Shown: piece by piece, positions 1 through 7,993 of the stretch
Layout of the letters: every line of letters begins with the position of its first letter
Position numbering within the stretch: position 1 is the stretch's first letter
Assembly (NCBI RefSeq): GCF_029688845.1
Contig: NZ_JARUKW010000005.1
Span: forward strand, 174,478-238,477
From: Natronococcus sp. A-GB1
GTDB lineage: Archaea > Halobacteriota > Halobacteria > Halobacteriales > Natrialbaceae
Length of the DNA: 64,000 nucleotides
Reading direction: 5' to 3'
Position numbers and translations under genes: made by a program
The notes under the pieces: model-generated
Seen by the model: the letters and a program-made list of their open reading frames with translations, nothing else
What the model was told of the DNA's origin: nothing
Databases searched by the model: none

Positions 1-245
1 TCCCGCTGTTCTCGATGGTGTTTACCGAGGCGCTTGCCTTGCTCGTGCTCACGGTGTTCGTGATCGAGTCGCTGTTCACAATCGAAGGGTTCGGGCTGTT
101 GCTGTTCGAAGCGGTCCAGTTGCGGGATCTGCCGGTGGTTCTCGGCTGTACGCTCGTCATCATCGCCGTTGGAATCGCCGGCAACGTCGTCCAGGATCTC
201 ACATACACTATCCTCGATCCCCGTGTCGATACGGACTCCCGATGA
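1..245 (+). CDS. ABC transporter permease, C-terminal end (partial)
   Basis: The reading frame is open from the first base, so this is the 3' end of a gene that begins before the window. About 80 residues remain. They hold two hydrophobic segments, a sequence resembling the conserved end of DppB/OppB-type permeases (ESLFTIEGFG, then GNVVQDLTYTILDPRV), and a short polar tail. In this family the last transmembrane helix is followed by a DPR motif, which is seen here. The product would be one of two membrane subunits of a peptide/nickel-type importer. The partner genes lie outside the window, so the substrate cannot be judged. Confidence 0.75.
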   Translation, partial: PLFSMVFTEALALLVLTVFVIESLFTIEGFGLLLFEAVQLRDLPVVLGCTLVIIAVGIAGNVVQDLTYTILDPRVDTDSR

Positions 246-309
246 GTGGATCCGGCCCCACAGTAGTACGCGTCGATGCAACTTTGGGTCCGCGTAGCAC
301 GCGCCGATT

Positions 310-1185
310 TCAGGGCTGGAGCCCACCCCCAGCACCGTGGTCGACATCGTCCGGATCGAACTCGAGCAGCGGCTGTTCGCAGCCGTCGCAGTTGAGCGCG
401 TGGACCGCGTAGGTCTGACAGCAGGAGTCGACGGTGTCCTCGGTCAGCGTGATTGGCCCCCCGCAGTCCGGACAGCGCTCGCGGAACGATCGCAACACCT
501 CGAGCAGTTCGATCCGCTGGGCCTGCGGAACCTCCCCCCAGCGCTCGGTTTGTTCCTCGAGCGCGCGGTGGGTCGCGAGATCCGCCCGTAGGGCGGCCGT
601 CGACGGCCACTTGTGGATCCGACGGCCGATCCTGACGGCGGGGTACTGACGGTCCGCGACCGTTACCGCCGCGGGCTCGAGGCCGTACAGTTCGGCGACG
701 AGCGCCGGCTCGAGCGGGTCGTCGGGCAGCGTTCGAAGCCGATCGTCGATCCGGTCGGCGAGGTCGTCGGTAAAGCGGAGGTCGTTCTCCCGGAGCTCGA
801 CGGCGCCGACCTCCAGCAGGAACCGCTCGGGATCGACCGCCCGCTTCTGCTGGCGTTCGTACTCCTCGATGGTCTCGGTCGTCAACTCCTCGGCGTCCTC
901 GTCGGGCTCCTCGAGCGGGTGCGTGTCGAAGCGCTCGAGGATCGACGCCGGGAGATACCGCTTCGTCAGCGCCGGCGTTCCAGGAACGAGGTACCCCCGG
1001 AGGCCGATCGTGGCCAGCGAACCTGCAAACGCCGCTGCGCCACCCTTTCGCGAGACGCTACCGACGATGGCGCTCGCCGCCGCGGCGAGCGAGACGTTGA
1101 CCATCGTACACGGAACGCACCTGTTCTCGCCGGTGTACTCGGGGTTTCGGACGCGAGCCAGCGCCGTCCGAATCGACTCTCTCAT
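310..1185 (-). CDS. conserved haloarchaeal membrane protein with C-terminal zinc ribbon
   Basis: A 291-residue protein of unknown function. I take the ATG at 1185 rather than the upstream ATG at 1287, because the extra 34 residues are Arg-rich and look untranslated. Near the N-terminus Cys23 and Cys26 (RCVPCT) precede an Ala/Gly-rich hydrophobic stretch (about 28-70) that could form one or two membrane helices. A charged middle part follows. The C-terminus has three cysteine groups: CPDC (238-241), CC (255-256) and CDGC (266-269), which look like a zinc ribbon. The layout suggests a membrane-anchored cytosolic metal-binding domain. I recognise the type only as a haloarchaeal conserved hypothetical. 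Confidence 0.7.
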   Translation of the reverse strand: MRESIRTALARVRNPEYTGENRCVPCTMVNVSLAAAASAIVGSVSRKGGAAAFAGSLATIGLRGYLVPGTPALTKRYLPASILERFDTHPLEEPDEDAEELTTETIEEYERQQKRAVDPERFLLEVGAVELRENDLRFTDDLADRIDDRLRTLPDDPLEPALVAELYGLEPAAVTVADRQYPAVRIGRRIHKWPSTAALRADLATHRALEEQTERWGEVPQAQRIELLEVLRSFRERCPDCGGPITLTEDTVDSCCQTYAVHALNCDGCEQPLLEFDPDDVDHGAGGGLQP

Positions 1186-1527
1186 ACCCGTCGGTTGTGC
1201 CGGTGTCACCAAAAACGGGACGGCTCGAGCGGGGTCGCCTCGCCGACTCACTCGGTTCAGTCGTCGACGTCGTCGTTCCCGTGGCATCCCTCGAGCGGTC
1301 GCTCGTCCCGTCTTTCGGGAGCGAACTCACGAACGGCTCGAGGCCGGTCCACTCGAGGTCGTCCTCGCTACCGTGACCTGTGTGGAGGGCGTCACTGGAC
1401 GGCACAAGAGCTGGTGGCGACAGTGATTGTCTGGAAAACAGGCCTCTACTCGAGTTGACGGCGGTCAGATGGTCGTATGTCCCGAATCGGTTGTCGGAGG
1501 ACGGCGCGAGCGTTCTCCAGACAAAAA
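1186..1527. other. intergenic region, no gene seen
   Basis: About 340 bp upstream of the minus-strand membrane protein gene. The open frames that cross it on both strands give Arg/Ser-rich translations with no domain character, typical of noncoding high-GC DNA. I see no clear TATA box or RNA gene here. Confidence 0.5.
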
Positions 1528-1610
1528 CGGGAGGTAGATTTGAACCTCGGGTAGACGGTCGTCCTCGCGTTGCTCGGACGCTGCGACTACCCTGGTTCAA
1601 ATCTACTCCG
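1528..1610. repeat. inverted pair of tRNA 3'-end fragments
   Basis: The left arm (1528-1545) is an exact 18-bp copy of 1654-1671, the 3' end of the adjacent tRNA-Met gene. The right arm (1594-1610) carries GGTTCAAATCTACTCCG, the same tRNA box-B/T-arm sequence in the opposite orientation. The arms extend inward through CGGGTAG and CTACCCT, so the 83-bp unit could fold as a long hairpin with a loop of about 35 nt. Neither copy keeps the matching 5' half of a T stem, so these are tRNA fragments rather than tRNA genes. Such fragments are typical of att sites left by integrases that target tRNA 3' ends; that origin is inference. Confidence 0.6.
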
Positions 1611-1611
1611 T

Positions 1612-1654
1612 GCTATACTTGCCGCTCGCGAGCTTGCTCGCGGCAAAATATAGC
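1612..1654. repeat. strong inverted repeat abutting the tRNA 3' end
   Basis: The outer arms GCTATA and TATAGC, then TTGCCGC and GCGGCAA, and an inner perfect stem GCGAGC-TT-GCTCGC, make a nearly self-complementary 43-bp unit. Its last four bases overlap the 3' end of the tRNA-Met gene. On the minus strand it lies directly downstream of the tRNA, so it could act in 3' processing or termination. No clear T-run follows, so I do not call it a terminator. Confidence 0.55.
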
Positions 1655-1725
1655 GGGAGGTAGATTTGAACTACCGGTCTGCGGGTTATGAGCCCGCCGG
1701 AATCTCCTGGCTATCCCATCCCGCT
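1651..1725 (-). tRNA. tRNA-Met (CAT), probably initiator
   Basis: On the minus strand the sequence starts AGCGGGA and ends TCCCGCTA, giving a 7-bp acceptor stem with an A1-U72 pair and discriminator A73. The anticodon stem-loop is GCGGG-CTCATAA-CCCGC with anticodon CAT and three consecutive G-C pairs at the loop end, the hallmark of initiator tRNAs. The T arm is GGTAG-TTCAAAT-CTACC. Length is 75 nt with no intron and no encoded CCA. Initiator rather than elongator identity rests on the A1-U72 pair and the GGG/CCC stem. Confidence 0.92.
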
Positions 1726-1791
1726 ACTTCTTCGTAACCCGGTGCGCTAGTTAAGGGTTGTGATTCGGCCGCCGTATGTGGGTTTCTGTCG

Positions 1792-2238
1792 TCAACCCTG
1801 GTGGACCTTCCACGTGTAGAGGCTCTCGCAGGTGTAGTTGACGAAGAAGCCGATCCCCATTCCGACGAGGTTCGCCGCCAGATACCAGACGCCGAAACCG
1901 TACACCAGCAGGGCCAACACGCTCAGTGAGACGAAAAGCCCCCCGAGCCGAACCATGTTCGATCGGAGAAAGCGCCGGCCGAGCGCCCGAGCGCTCGTCC
2001 CGCCGTGGCTCGCGAACGTCCAGCGCTCGTTGATCGCGAAGATCACCGCGATGGCGAACTCCCAGGCGATCACCTTCGCGACGACGGGTCCCAGAACGGT
2101 GAGTTCGACGAGCGTGACGAGAACGAGGTTGTCGACGGTCGCGCCGACGAGGCCGACACTCGCGAACTGGGTGAACCGAGTCGCCGAGAGCAGCGCCCGG
2201 ATCCGCACCCGGAGCGCGTCCGTGAGTGATCGTGACAT
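1792..2238 (-). CDS. GtrA-like family membrane protein
   Basis: A 148-residue protein with four predicted membrane helices. The N-terminal segment (FTQFASVGLVGATVDN) matches the start of GtrA/DPMS-like proteins, and the last helix ends in a sequence of the type FFVNYTCESLYTWK, where the family usually has a similar N-Y/F-x-W pattern. GtrA-like proteins assist transfer of lipid-linked sugars across membranes or serve as subunits of dolichyl-phosphate sugar synthases. No glycosyltransferase gene is adjacent, so its partner is unknown. It lies 66 bp upstream of the tRNA-Met gene on the same strand. Confidence 0.8.
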   Translation of the reverse strand: MSRSLTDALRVRIRALLSATRFTQFASVGLVGATVDNLVLVTLVELTVLGPVVAKVIAWEFAIAVIFAINERWTFASHGGTSARALGRRFLRSNMVRLGGLFVSLSVLALLVYGFGVWYLAANLVGMGIGFFVNYTCESLYTWKVHQG

Positions 2239-2289
2239 CGCCGTCTCTGGCTGGAGTGTCGGTCTCGAGAGAACGATCGGCGCTCGTGG

Positions 2290-2556
2290 CTACAGCTCGA
2301 GGTCGGCTTTCGCGCGGACGACGTCGACGTCGTCGGCGTCGACGCGGTCGACATCGAGGAAGTGAGGGGTGAAGTTGCGCTTCTCGAAGTCCTCGAACTC
2401 CGAGTCGGCGCCGACGGTACACCACAGCTGGACCTTCTCTGGGCCGTGCCACTCGCCGTTGCGCGTCACGGCGAAACACACCACCTCCTCCCCGTCGTAC
2501 TCCACGATGGCCCCCTTCCGGATTCCCGGGTCCCCGTGGATGATGAGACGCTTCAT
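2290..2556 (-). CDS. small conserved haloarchaeal protein (HAH_0734-like)
   Basis: An 88-residue soluble acidic protein starting MKRLIIHGDPGIRKGA. I recognise it as a conserved haloarchaeal family of unknown function. It has an N-terminal beta-rich half and an acidic tail ending in DVVRAKADLEL. It is divergent from the ribosomal gene operon, with 124 bp between the starts. It has no membrane segment and no cysteine pair for a zinc site. Confidence 0.7.
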   Translation of the reverse strand: MKRLIIHGDPGIRKGAIVEYDGEEVVCFAVTRNGEWHGPEKVQLWCTVGADSEFEDFEKRNFTPHFLDVDRVDADDVDVVRAKADLEL

Positions 2557-2638
2557 GCGAGTGCGTTCACGCGAGAGGGGATTAAACGCTTCGAAGGCCC
2601 GAGGGGGCCGCCATCGGGTCGACGACGAACCAAACGGG

Positions 2639-2646
2639 TTTTAAAC
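2639..2646 (+). promoter_or_regulatory. candidate TATA box of the rpl44e operon
   Basis: TTTTAAAC lies about 35 bp before the rpl44e start codon in otherwise GC-rich DNA. An archaeal TATA element here would place the transcript start roughly 8-12 nt before the ATG. It is the only AT-rich element in the short divergent gap. Confidence 0.5.
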
Positions 2647-2680
2647 AGCGCTGTCTTAGCCCACGTCAAGTGAGCTAACG

Positions 2681-2962
2681 ATGCAGATGCCACGCCGATT
2701 CAATACGTACTGTCCGCACTGCAACGAACACCACGAGCACGAGGTCGAGAAGTCCCGTTCCGGCCGCTCCTCGGGGATGAAATGGGACGCGCGCCGCACC
2801 CGGCGCAACACCGCGACGATTGGAAACGCCGGTCGGTTCTCGAAGGTCCCCGGCGGCGAGAAGCCGACGAAGAAAACGGATCTGAAGTACCGCTGCAGCG
2901 AGTGTGGCAAGGCCCACCTCCGCGAGGGATGGCGCGCCGGCCGACTCGAGTTCCAGGAGTGA
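2681..2962 (+). CDS. rpl44e: 50S ribosomal protein L44e
   Basis: A 93-residue ribosomal protein beginning [17 protein letters not shown], as I recall for Haloarcula L44e, which supports the first ATG. Two cysteine pairs, CPHC near residue 11 and CSEC near residue 72, form the zinc site of this family. The basic middle part and the ending [14 protein letters not shown] are typical. It is the first gene of an operon continuing with S27e, aIF2-alpha, Nop10 and a PAC2 protein, an order widely conserved in archaea. L44e binds near the ribosomal E site. Confidence 0.97.
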   Translation: MQMPRRFNTYCPHCNEHHEHEVEKSRSGRSSGMKWDARRTRRNTATIGNAGRFSKVPGGEKPTKKTDLKYRCSECGKAHLREGWRAGRLEFQE

Positions 2963-2967
2963 TTACT

Positions 2968-3141
2968 ATGGCAGGAAATTTCTACAACGTCCGCTGCGGT
3001 GACTGCGAGAACGAACAGACCGTCTTCGGCAAGGCCTCCACCGAGGTCGCGTGTGCCGTCTGCGGAACGACGCTGGCGCGACCGACCGGCGGCAAAGCCG
3101 AGATCGACCACGAGATCCTCGAGACAGTCGAGTCACGATGA
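2968..3141 (+). CDS. rps27e: 30S ribosomal protein S27e
   Basis: A 57-residue zinc-binding protein of the small subunit. The start is the ATG at 2968, five bases after the L44e stop; a longer open frame upstream is only the shadow of L44e. Cysteines in CGDCENE and CAVCGTT form the zinc ribbon. The stop overlaps the next start as ATGA (3138-3141), which implies coupled translation with aIF2-alpha. Confidence 0.96.
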   Translation: MAGNFYNVRCGDCENEQTVFGKASTEVACAVCGTTLARPTGGKAEIDHEILETVESR

Positions 3142-3938
3142 AGTACAGCGGCTGGCCCGACACCGGCGAGCTCGTCGTCGGCAAGATCGACGAGATCGAG
3201 GACTTCGGCGTCTTCGTCGACTTGGAGGAGTACCAGGACCAGCGCGGCCTGATCCACATCTCCGAGGTCGCGAGCGGCTGGATCAAGAACGTCCGCGATC
3301 ACGTTCGCGAGGGCCAGATCGTCGTCTGCAAGGTACTCGACGTCAACACCGAGTCCCAGCAGATCGACCTCTCGCTCAAAGACGTCAACGACCACCAGCG
3401 CTCCGACAAGATCCAGGAGTGGAAAAACGAGCAGAAGGCCGACAACTGGATGGCCCTCGCGCTCGGCGAGGACGCCGACGACGAGACCTACACCGCCGTC
3501 GCCAACGAGTTGATCGGCGCCCACGGCAGCCTCTACGACGGGTTCAAGCAGGCCGCGATCCACGGCGAGGAGGCGCTCGAGGGAACCGACCTCTCGGAGG
3601 GTGAGATCGACGCACTCGTCGAAACCGCCCGCGAGAACGTCTCGGTGCCGTACGTCGACGTCACCGGCTACGTCGATCTCGAGAACGCCTCTCCGAGCGG
3701 CGTCGACGGCATTCGAACCGCCCTGGAGGCCGCCGAGGGGAACGGCGAGGTCCCCGACGAGGTCGACCTCGAGGTCAGCTACGTCGGCGCCCCGGAGTAC
3801 CGAATCAACGTCCGTGCGCCCAACTACAAGACCGCCGAGTCCCAGCTCGAGGAGAGCGCCCGCCGTGCGGTCGCCGCGATCGAGGGCGAGGGCGGCTCCG
3901 GCGAGTTCCACCGCGAACGGCGCACCGACGACGAGTAA
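3138..3938 (+). CDS. eif2a: translation initiation factor aIF2 subunit alpha
   Basis: A 266-residue subunit of the heterotrimeric factor that brings Met-tRNAi to the small ribosomal subunit. An N-terminal S1/OB domain (about 10-85) begins [20 protein letters not shown] and includes [15 protein letters not shown]. An alpha-helical middle domain and a C-terminal alpha-beta domain that binds the gamma subunit follow. The start is set by the ATGA overlap with S27e; an ATG further upstream lies inside S27e. It overlaps the next gene by one base (TAATG). The initiator tRNA gene lies 1.4 kb upstream on the other strand. Confidence 0.96.
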   Translation: MKYSGWPDTGELVVGKIDEIEDFGVFVDLEEYQDQRGLIHISEVASGWIKNVRDHVREGQIVVCKVLDVNTESQQIDLSLKDVNDHQRSDKIQEWKNEQKADNWMALALGEDADDETYTAVANELIGAHGSLYDGFKQAAIHGEEALEGTDLSEGEIDALVETARENVSVPYVDVTGYVDLENASPSGVDGIRTALEAAEGNGEVPDEVDLEVSYVGAPEYRINVRAPNYKTAESQLEESARRAVAAIEGEGGSGEFHRERRTDDE

Positions 3939-4117
3939 TGAAGTCGGACATCCGGGTCTGTTCGGCGTGGCGCGACGCCCACGACCGCCCGGTGTACACC
4001 CTTTTGTCGACCTGTCCCGACTGCGGTGCCGAGGCCGTAAACAGCGCGCCGGCGCCGTTCGACCCCGAAGACGCCTACGGCGAGTACCGACGCGCTCTTA
4101 AACGTCGCAGTCGCTGA
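3938..4117 (+). CDS. nop10: Nop10-like ribosome biogenesis protein
   Basis: A 59-residue protein, short but clearly coding from its operon position and sequence. It starts [20 protein letters not shown] and contains CPDCG near residue 26, then APAPFDPEDAYGEYRR, the signature of archaeal Nop10. Nop10 is a core protein of H/ACA RNPs that make pseudouridines in rRNA. It starts on the last base of the aIF2-alpha stop codon. The linkage of aIF2-alpha, Nop10 and a PAC2 protein is common in archaea. Confidence 0.92.
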   Translation: MKSDIRVCSAWRDAHDRPVYTLLSTCPDCGAEAVNSAPAPFDPEDAYGEYRRALKRRSR

Positions 4118-4123
4118 TACGGT

Positions 4124-4900
4124 ATGGACGAACTCGAGATCGACGCGGTCGCCGAGGTCGAGCTGGACGACCCCGTACTCGTCGAGGGGCTGCCCGGCGT
4201 CGGACACGTCGGCAGCCTCGCGGCCGAACACCTCCTCGAGGAGCTCGAGGGCGAGAGCACCCTCGTCCGGCGGATCTACTCCCACGAGTTCCCGCCGAAG
4301 GTGAGCATCGAGGACGGCGTCGCCGACCTGACCTGTGCCGAGATCCACGCCGTCTCGGTTCCCGACGGTCGGGATCTGCTCGTGTTGACCGGGGACCACC
4401 AGGCCCAGACCAACGAGGGCCACTACGTGCTGGCGTCGGCGTTTCTCGACGTCGCCGAGGAGTTCGGCGCGAGCGAGCTGTACGCACTCGGCGGTGTGCC
4501 GACCGGCGAACTGATCGACGAGTACGCCGTCGTCGGCGCCGTCAGCGACGAGTCGCTGGTCGAAACCCTCGAGGACGCCGGCGTCGAGTTCCGCGAGGAC
4601 GAGCCCGCCGGCGGCATCGTCGGCGTCTCCGGACTCCTGCTCGGATTAGGCGAGCGTCGCGGGTTCGAGGCCGCCTGCCTGATGGGCGAGACGAGCGGCT
4701 ACCTCGTCGACCCCAAAAGCGCCCGCGCAGTGCTCGAGGTGCTCGAGGCGCTGCTCGGGTTCGAACTCGACTACGAGAGTCTCGACGAGCGCGCCGACGA
4801 GATGGAGGACGTCATCGGCAAGATCCAGGAGATGGAACAGCAGCAACAACAACAGCAGATGGACGTGCCGACCGACGACGACCTGCGCTACATCGGGTAG
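4124..4900 (+). CDS. PAC2 family protein (proteasome assembly chaperone-like)
   Basis: A 258-residue protein matching the archaeal PAC2 family: DDPVLVEGLPGVGHVGSLAA near the N-terminus, the SHEFPPKV segment, then LTGDHQAQTNEGHY and a Gly-rich ALGGVPTGE loop. Archaeal members relate to eukaryotic proteasome assembly chaperone 2. The C-terminus has a helical region with a short Gln run (eight Q, one M) before the end. It is the last gene of the translation operon, six bases after nop10. A role in proteasome assembly is by family analogy only. Confidence 0.88.
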   Translation: MDELEIDAVAEVELDDPVLVEGLPGVGHVGSLAAEHLLEELEGESTLVRRIYSHEFPPKVSIEDGVADLTCAEIHAVSVPDGRDLLVLTGDHQAQTNEGHYVLASAFLDVAEEFGASELYALGGVPTGELIDEYAVVGAVSDESLVETLEDAGVEFREDEPAGGIVGVSGLLLGLGERRGFEAACLMGETSGYLVDPKSARAVLEVLEALLGFELDYESLDERADEMEDVIGKIQEMEQQQQQQQMDVPTDDDLRYIG

Positions 4901-4976
4901 TCGCTTCGAGTCGAGTCAGCTGCCGCGGGTAACGTCGTACTCGTGTTATATCGTTCTGGACGTAGTGGTCCCGGAC

Positions 4977-5156
4977 ATGGCACACAGCCCCGAACTCCCC
5001 AAGAGGTACGTCTGTGTCGACTGTCAGACGATACACGCCGGGACGGTCGCCGAGCGTACTGACACCGGCCACCGGTACGAGCCACCCGAAGCGTGTGGCT
5101 GTTGTGACGGGACCGAGTTCGTATCCGAAGCGGACTGGCCCCACGTCGATCGGTAG
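4977..5156 (+). CDS. small zinc-finger-like protein
   Basis: A 59-residue protein. I use the ATG at 4977, because the frame continues upstream only through non-conserved residues. It has two cysteine groups, CVDC near residue 13 and CGCC near residue 40, consistent with one zinc site. Haloarchaea encode many such small zinc proteins; some affect biofilm and growth, but the function here is unknown. It follows the PAC2 gene by 76 bp and may have its own promoter. Confidence 0.65.
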   Translation: MAHSPELPKRYVCVDCQTIHAGTVAERTDTGHRYEPPEACGCCDGTEFVSEADWPHVDR

Positions 5157-5246
5157 CGTGGTTCGCCTGCCGTCACGGGCCGATCGGCTCCGAGAATCGC
5201 TGCGGGAACCGCGAACGCTATTTTCGTGCCGACCCACGGACCGCAT

Positions 5247-6626
5247 ATGACCGCTTCTCGAACAGCCGAACGCTACGATGTCGGCGTTGTCGGCGCAGGA
5301 CTGGCCGGACTGACGGCGGCACGGGAGCTGATCGACGCCGGGCTCGAGGTAATCGTCCTCGAGGCCAGGGACCGCGTCGGCGGTCGGACGGCCGCGGGAT
5401 CGCTGTCGACCGGTGACGTGATCGATCGCGGTGCAGAGTGGATCGGCGCCGACCACGACCGCGTCCTCGAGCTGGTCGAGGAGTTCGACCTCGAGCTGTG
5501 CGAACAGCACGGCGCGGGCGTCGATCGGGTCGCCGTCGCGGGCGAGCTGTTCGACCACGAGGACCGCTTTCGGGCGCTTCCCGAGGAGTCGGCCGCGGAG
5601 CTGCGGGCGGCGCTCGAACGGATCGAGAGTCTCCGTCGCGACGTTCCCCTCGAGTCGCCCGACGAGGCGCCCGACGCCGAGCGGTGGGACGGGACGACCC
5701 TCGAGTCCTGGAAGCGGGAGACGATGGCAACCGAGGCCGCCCGGGAGGCGTTCGACGCGTTCGTCCGGGCCGAGTTCACCGTCGAGCCGAGCGCGATCTC
5801 GCTACTGTACTTCCTCGCGGCCGTCGACGCCGGCGGCGGACTCGAGATTCCCGGCGAGTCGACCAACACAACGCAGGAGTATCGCCTCGCCGGTAGCACC
5901 CAGCAGCTCTCGGACGGGCTCGCTGACGGTCTCGGCGACGCGATCCGACTGAGCGAACCGGTTCGCCGGCTCGAGCGACGGGACGACGGCGTAACCCTCG
6001 AGACCGACGACGGAGCGTACGTGGTCTCGGACGCCATTGTCGCCGTCCCGCCGCCGCTGATCGACCGCATCGACCACGAGCCGCCGCTGCCCACCCGTCG
6101 ACAGGGGCTGGTCCAGCGGATGCCGATGGGGGCGGTGATCAAGTGTTTCGCCGCCTACGAGGAGCCGTTCTGGCGCGAGGACGGCTACTCGGGGTCGGTG
6201 CTGGCGACCGACGGCATCGTAACCGAAATCGCAGACGGAACGCTCCCCGACGGAGACCGGGGTCTCCTGGTCGGATTCGTCGCCGGGGCCGCCGCCCTCG
6301 AGTGGAGCGACCGTCCCGCGGCCGAGCGCCAGGAGCGGGTGCTCGAGGAGTTCGGCCGCTACCTCGGGCCGCAGGCGACCGAGCCCCTGGAATACGACGA
6401 CGAGGTCTGGCCGAAGACCCGGTGGTCGGCGGGCGGGTACAACGCCGCGATGACGCCGGGGACGCTGACGACCTGCGGCGACGCGCTCCGCGAGCCAGTC
6501 GGCCGCGTCCGCTGGGCCGGCTCGGAGACGGCCCTCGAGTGGCGCGGCTTCATGGAGGGAGCGATCCGCTCGGGGGAGCGGGTCGCGAGCGAAATGCTCG
6601 AGGATCGCAGTGCTCGAGGGAGCTGA
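5247..6626 (+). CDS. flavin-dependent amine oxidase family protein
   Basis: A 459-residue protein of the flavin monoamine oxidase fold. The N-terminal dinucleotide site is DVGVVGAGLAGLTAARELID, followed by VLEARDRVGGRT, the FAD-binding GG motif. The C-terminus has WAGSETALEWRGFMEGAIRSG, where the family places the second FAD contact. A long helical insertion (about 110-190) forms the substrate domain. I start at 5247 (MTASRTAERYD); an upstream GTG in the same frame overlaps the likely promoter. It has no signal peptide, so it is cytosolic. The substrate (amine, carotenoid or other) cannot be told from sequence. Confidence 0.85.
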   Translation: MTASRTAERYDVGVVGAGLAGLTAARELIDAGLEVIVLEARDRVGGRTAAGSLSTGDVIDRGAEWIGADHDRVLELVEEFDLELCEQHGAGVDRVAVAGELFDHEDRFRALPEESAAELRAALERIESLRRDVPLESPDEAPDAERWDGTTLESWKRETMATEAAREAFDAFVRAEFTVEPSAISLLYFLAAVDAGGGLEIPGESTNTTQEYRLAGSTQQLSDGLADGLGDAIRLSEPVRRLERRDDGVTLETDDGAYVVSDAIVAVPPPLIDRIDHEPPLPTRRQGLVQRMPMGAVIKCFAAYEEPFWREDGYSGSVLATDGIVTEIADGTLPDGDRGLLVGFVAGAAALEWSDRPAAERQERVLEEFGRYLGPQATEPLEYDDEVWPKTRWSAGGYNAAMTPGTLTTCGDALREPVGRVRWAGSETALEWRGFMEGAIRSGERVASEMLEDRSARGS

Positions 6627-6869
6627 CGTCTGACGTACCGGTAGTCAGCAGTACGGGTTCTCTGTCGAAGACCGTGTCCGAACGGAGGAGTTCGGTACGT
6701 AGCAATTCGAGTCTACCACGCATCCATCGACCGATCATAGCGATGGTGTCGAAGTACGGAGCACGGCGGGCGATACCTCGTCGGTTCGTCCCGCGGAAAT
6801 CGCAAGCACTGCTTCCGTCAGTCGACTCTCGACCGACGGGTCTTTGATTCTCTCCGGAAAGGAGCACGT

Positions 6870-7067
6870 ATGGCATCGAAAGGCGTTCTCGCAAGCGCTC
6901 TCGTCGCGTTCGTCGTTGCGACCGCCGTCGCCGGCGCGGTCGGCGGGAGGCAACTCGGGGTAGGAATCGGCGTTCTGACTGGCGTAGCAGTGGCTCTGAG
7001 CACCTGGTTGTCCAGCCACTCGACCACAGCGGAAACCGACCTTACGGACGAAACGGCTGCTGTGTAA
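6870..7067 (+). CDS. small membrane protein, Gly-rich
   Basis: A 65-residue protein with two short hydrophobic helices (about 6-25 and 30-46) joined by GGRQLG, and an acidic Thr-rich tail. The glycine/alanine spacing suggests close helix packing. No family is recognised. It stands alone, with 243 bp upstream in which I see no other gene. Confidence 0.5.
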   Translation: MASKGVLASALVAFVVATAVAGAVGGRQLGVGIGVLTGVAVALSTWLSSHSTTAETDLTDETAAV

Positions 7068-7112
7068 TCGAATGGAGTTGGTTGTAGATTTAGTATATCT
7101 CCGAATCTACCG

Positions 7113-7892
7113 TTACCCCTCCAAGACTTCGTAGGAGACGGCAGCATCCCGTAGCGTGTCAGTGACCCGACCGACGGCCTCGGTCGTCGCAACTGCCGTG
7201 ACTGTAAGCCCGCGTTCGGCGGCGTCGGTCGCGACCTCGCCGACGGCGAAGGTGACCGCGGGATCGACGTCGGCCCGTCGGCAGGCGACGACCGCCTCGA
7301 CGCCCGTCGCGAGGACGAGGTCGGCGCCCTCGCAGTGCTCGGTGATCGCCTTCGCGCTGATCTCGCGGCTGCCACCCGACCGCACCGCGGGTACCTGCAG
7401 GACGGTGACGGAGCCGGGCTCGAGGTCGATGACGCCCTCGAAGCTCGTGACGCCGACGTCGGTGCCCGCCTCGGCATCGGTCGTCGCGACGCCCGTCGCC
7501 GGTCCGACCTCGCCGGGTTCCGCGTGGAGCAGCCCCTCGTCGATCGACAGCGAGACGATGTCGCCCTCCTCGAGATCCTCGAGTGCGATCGCGGTGTCCT
7601 CGCCCATCGCGCCCAGCACGTCCTCGGTGACGTGGTCGGCGAATCGTCGAACGTCGCCGGCGGCCTGGAAGAGCCAGTCGACGCCCTCCTTGGTGACTCG
7701 ATACCGGGAGCGCCCCTCCTTTTCGACGAGCCCGTCGTCGACGAGTTCGCGGATGTACTCGCTCACGGCCTGGCTCGTGACGCCGACTTCCTCGGCGATC
7801 TCTCCCTGGCTGACGGCGGGCTGGCGCTCGGCGATCTGGACAAGGATCCGGAACCGTGTCGCAGCCCGTTTGTTGTCGAGGACGTCGACCAT
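7113..7892 (-). CDS. winged-helix transcriptional regulator (COG1497-like)
   Basis: A 259-residue protein with an N-terminal winged helix: LDNKRAATRFRILVQIAERQ, then AVSQGEIAEEVGVTSQAVSEYI as the helix-turn-helix, and a wing ending GRSRYRVTKEGVDWL. The remaining 170 residues form an alpha-beta ligand-like domain without a motif I can name. I use the ATG at 7892, because the 31 residues before it look untranslated. It is divergent from artA with about 100 bp between the starts, so artA or itself are possible targets. That link is inference. Confidence 0.75.
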   Translation of the reverse strand: MVDVLDNKRAATRFRILVQIAERQPAVSQGEIAEEVGVTSQAVSEYIRELVDDGLVEKEGRSRYRVTKEGVDWLFQAAGDVRRFADHVTEDVLGAMGEDTAIALEDLEEGDIVSLSIDEGLLHAEPGEVGPATGVATTDAEAGTDVGVTSFEGVIDLEPGSVTVLQVPAVRSGGSREISAKAITEHCEGADLVLATGVEAVVACRRADVDPAVTFAVGEVATDAAERGLTVTAVATTEAVGRVTDTLRDAAVSYEVLEG

Positions 7893-7993
7893 ACGGGTCG
7901 TTTTCCCCCAGCGCGGCAAAAAAGGTACGCAGTCGCGGGTCCGCTTCGGTCGCCGAGGCAACAAGTTGATACCGGGAGAGTTCATCAGAAAGA

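Noticed and set aside
1058..1600. 180-codon minus-strand frame over the intergenic region
   Set aside because: Translation is Arg/Ser/Thr-rich without a fold, and it overlaps the membrane/zinc-ribbon gene in another frame.
1528..1610. A second tRNA gene or split tRNA
   Set aside because: Only the 3' part of a T arm is present in each copy; there is no acceptor, D or anticodon arm.
6143..6847. 234-codon frame within and after the flavin amine oxidase gene
   Set aside because: Arg-rich shadow frame; the amine oxidase frame is intact to its C-terminal FAD motif.
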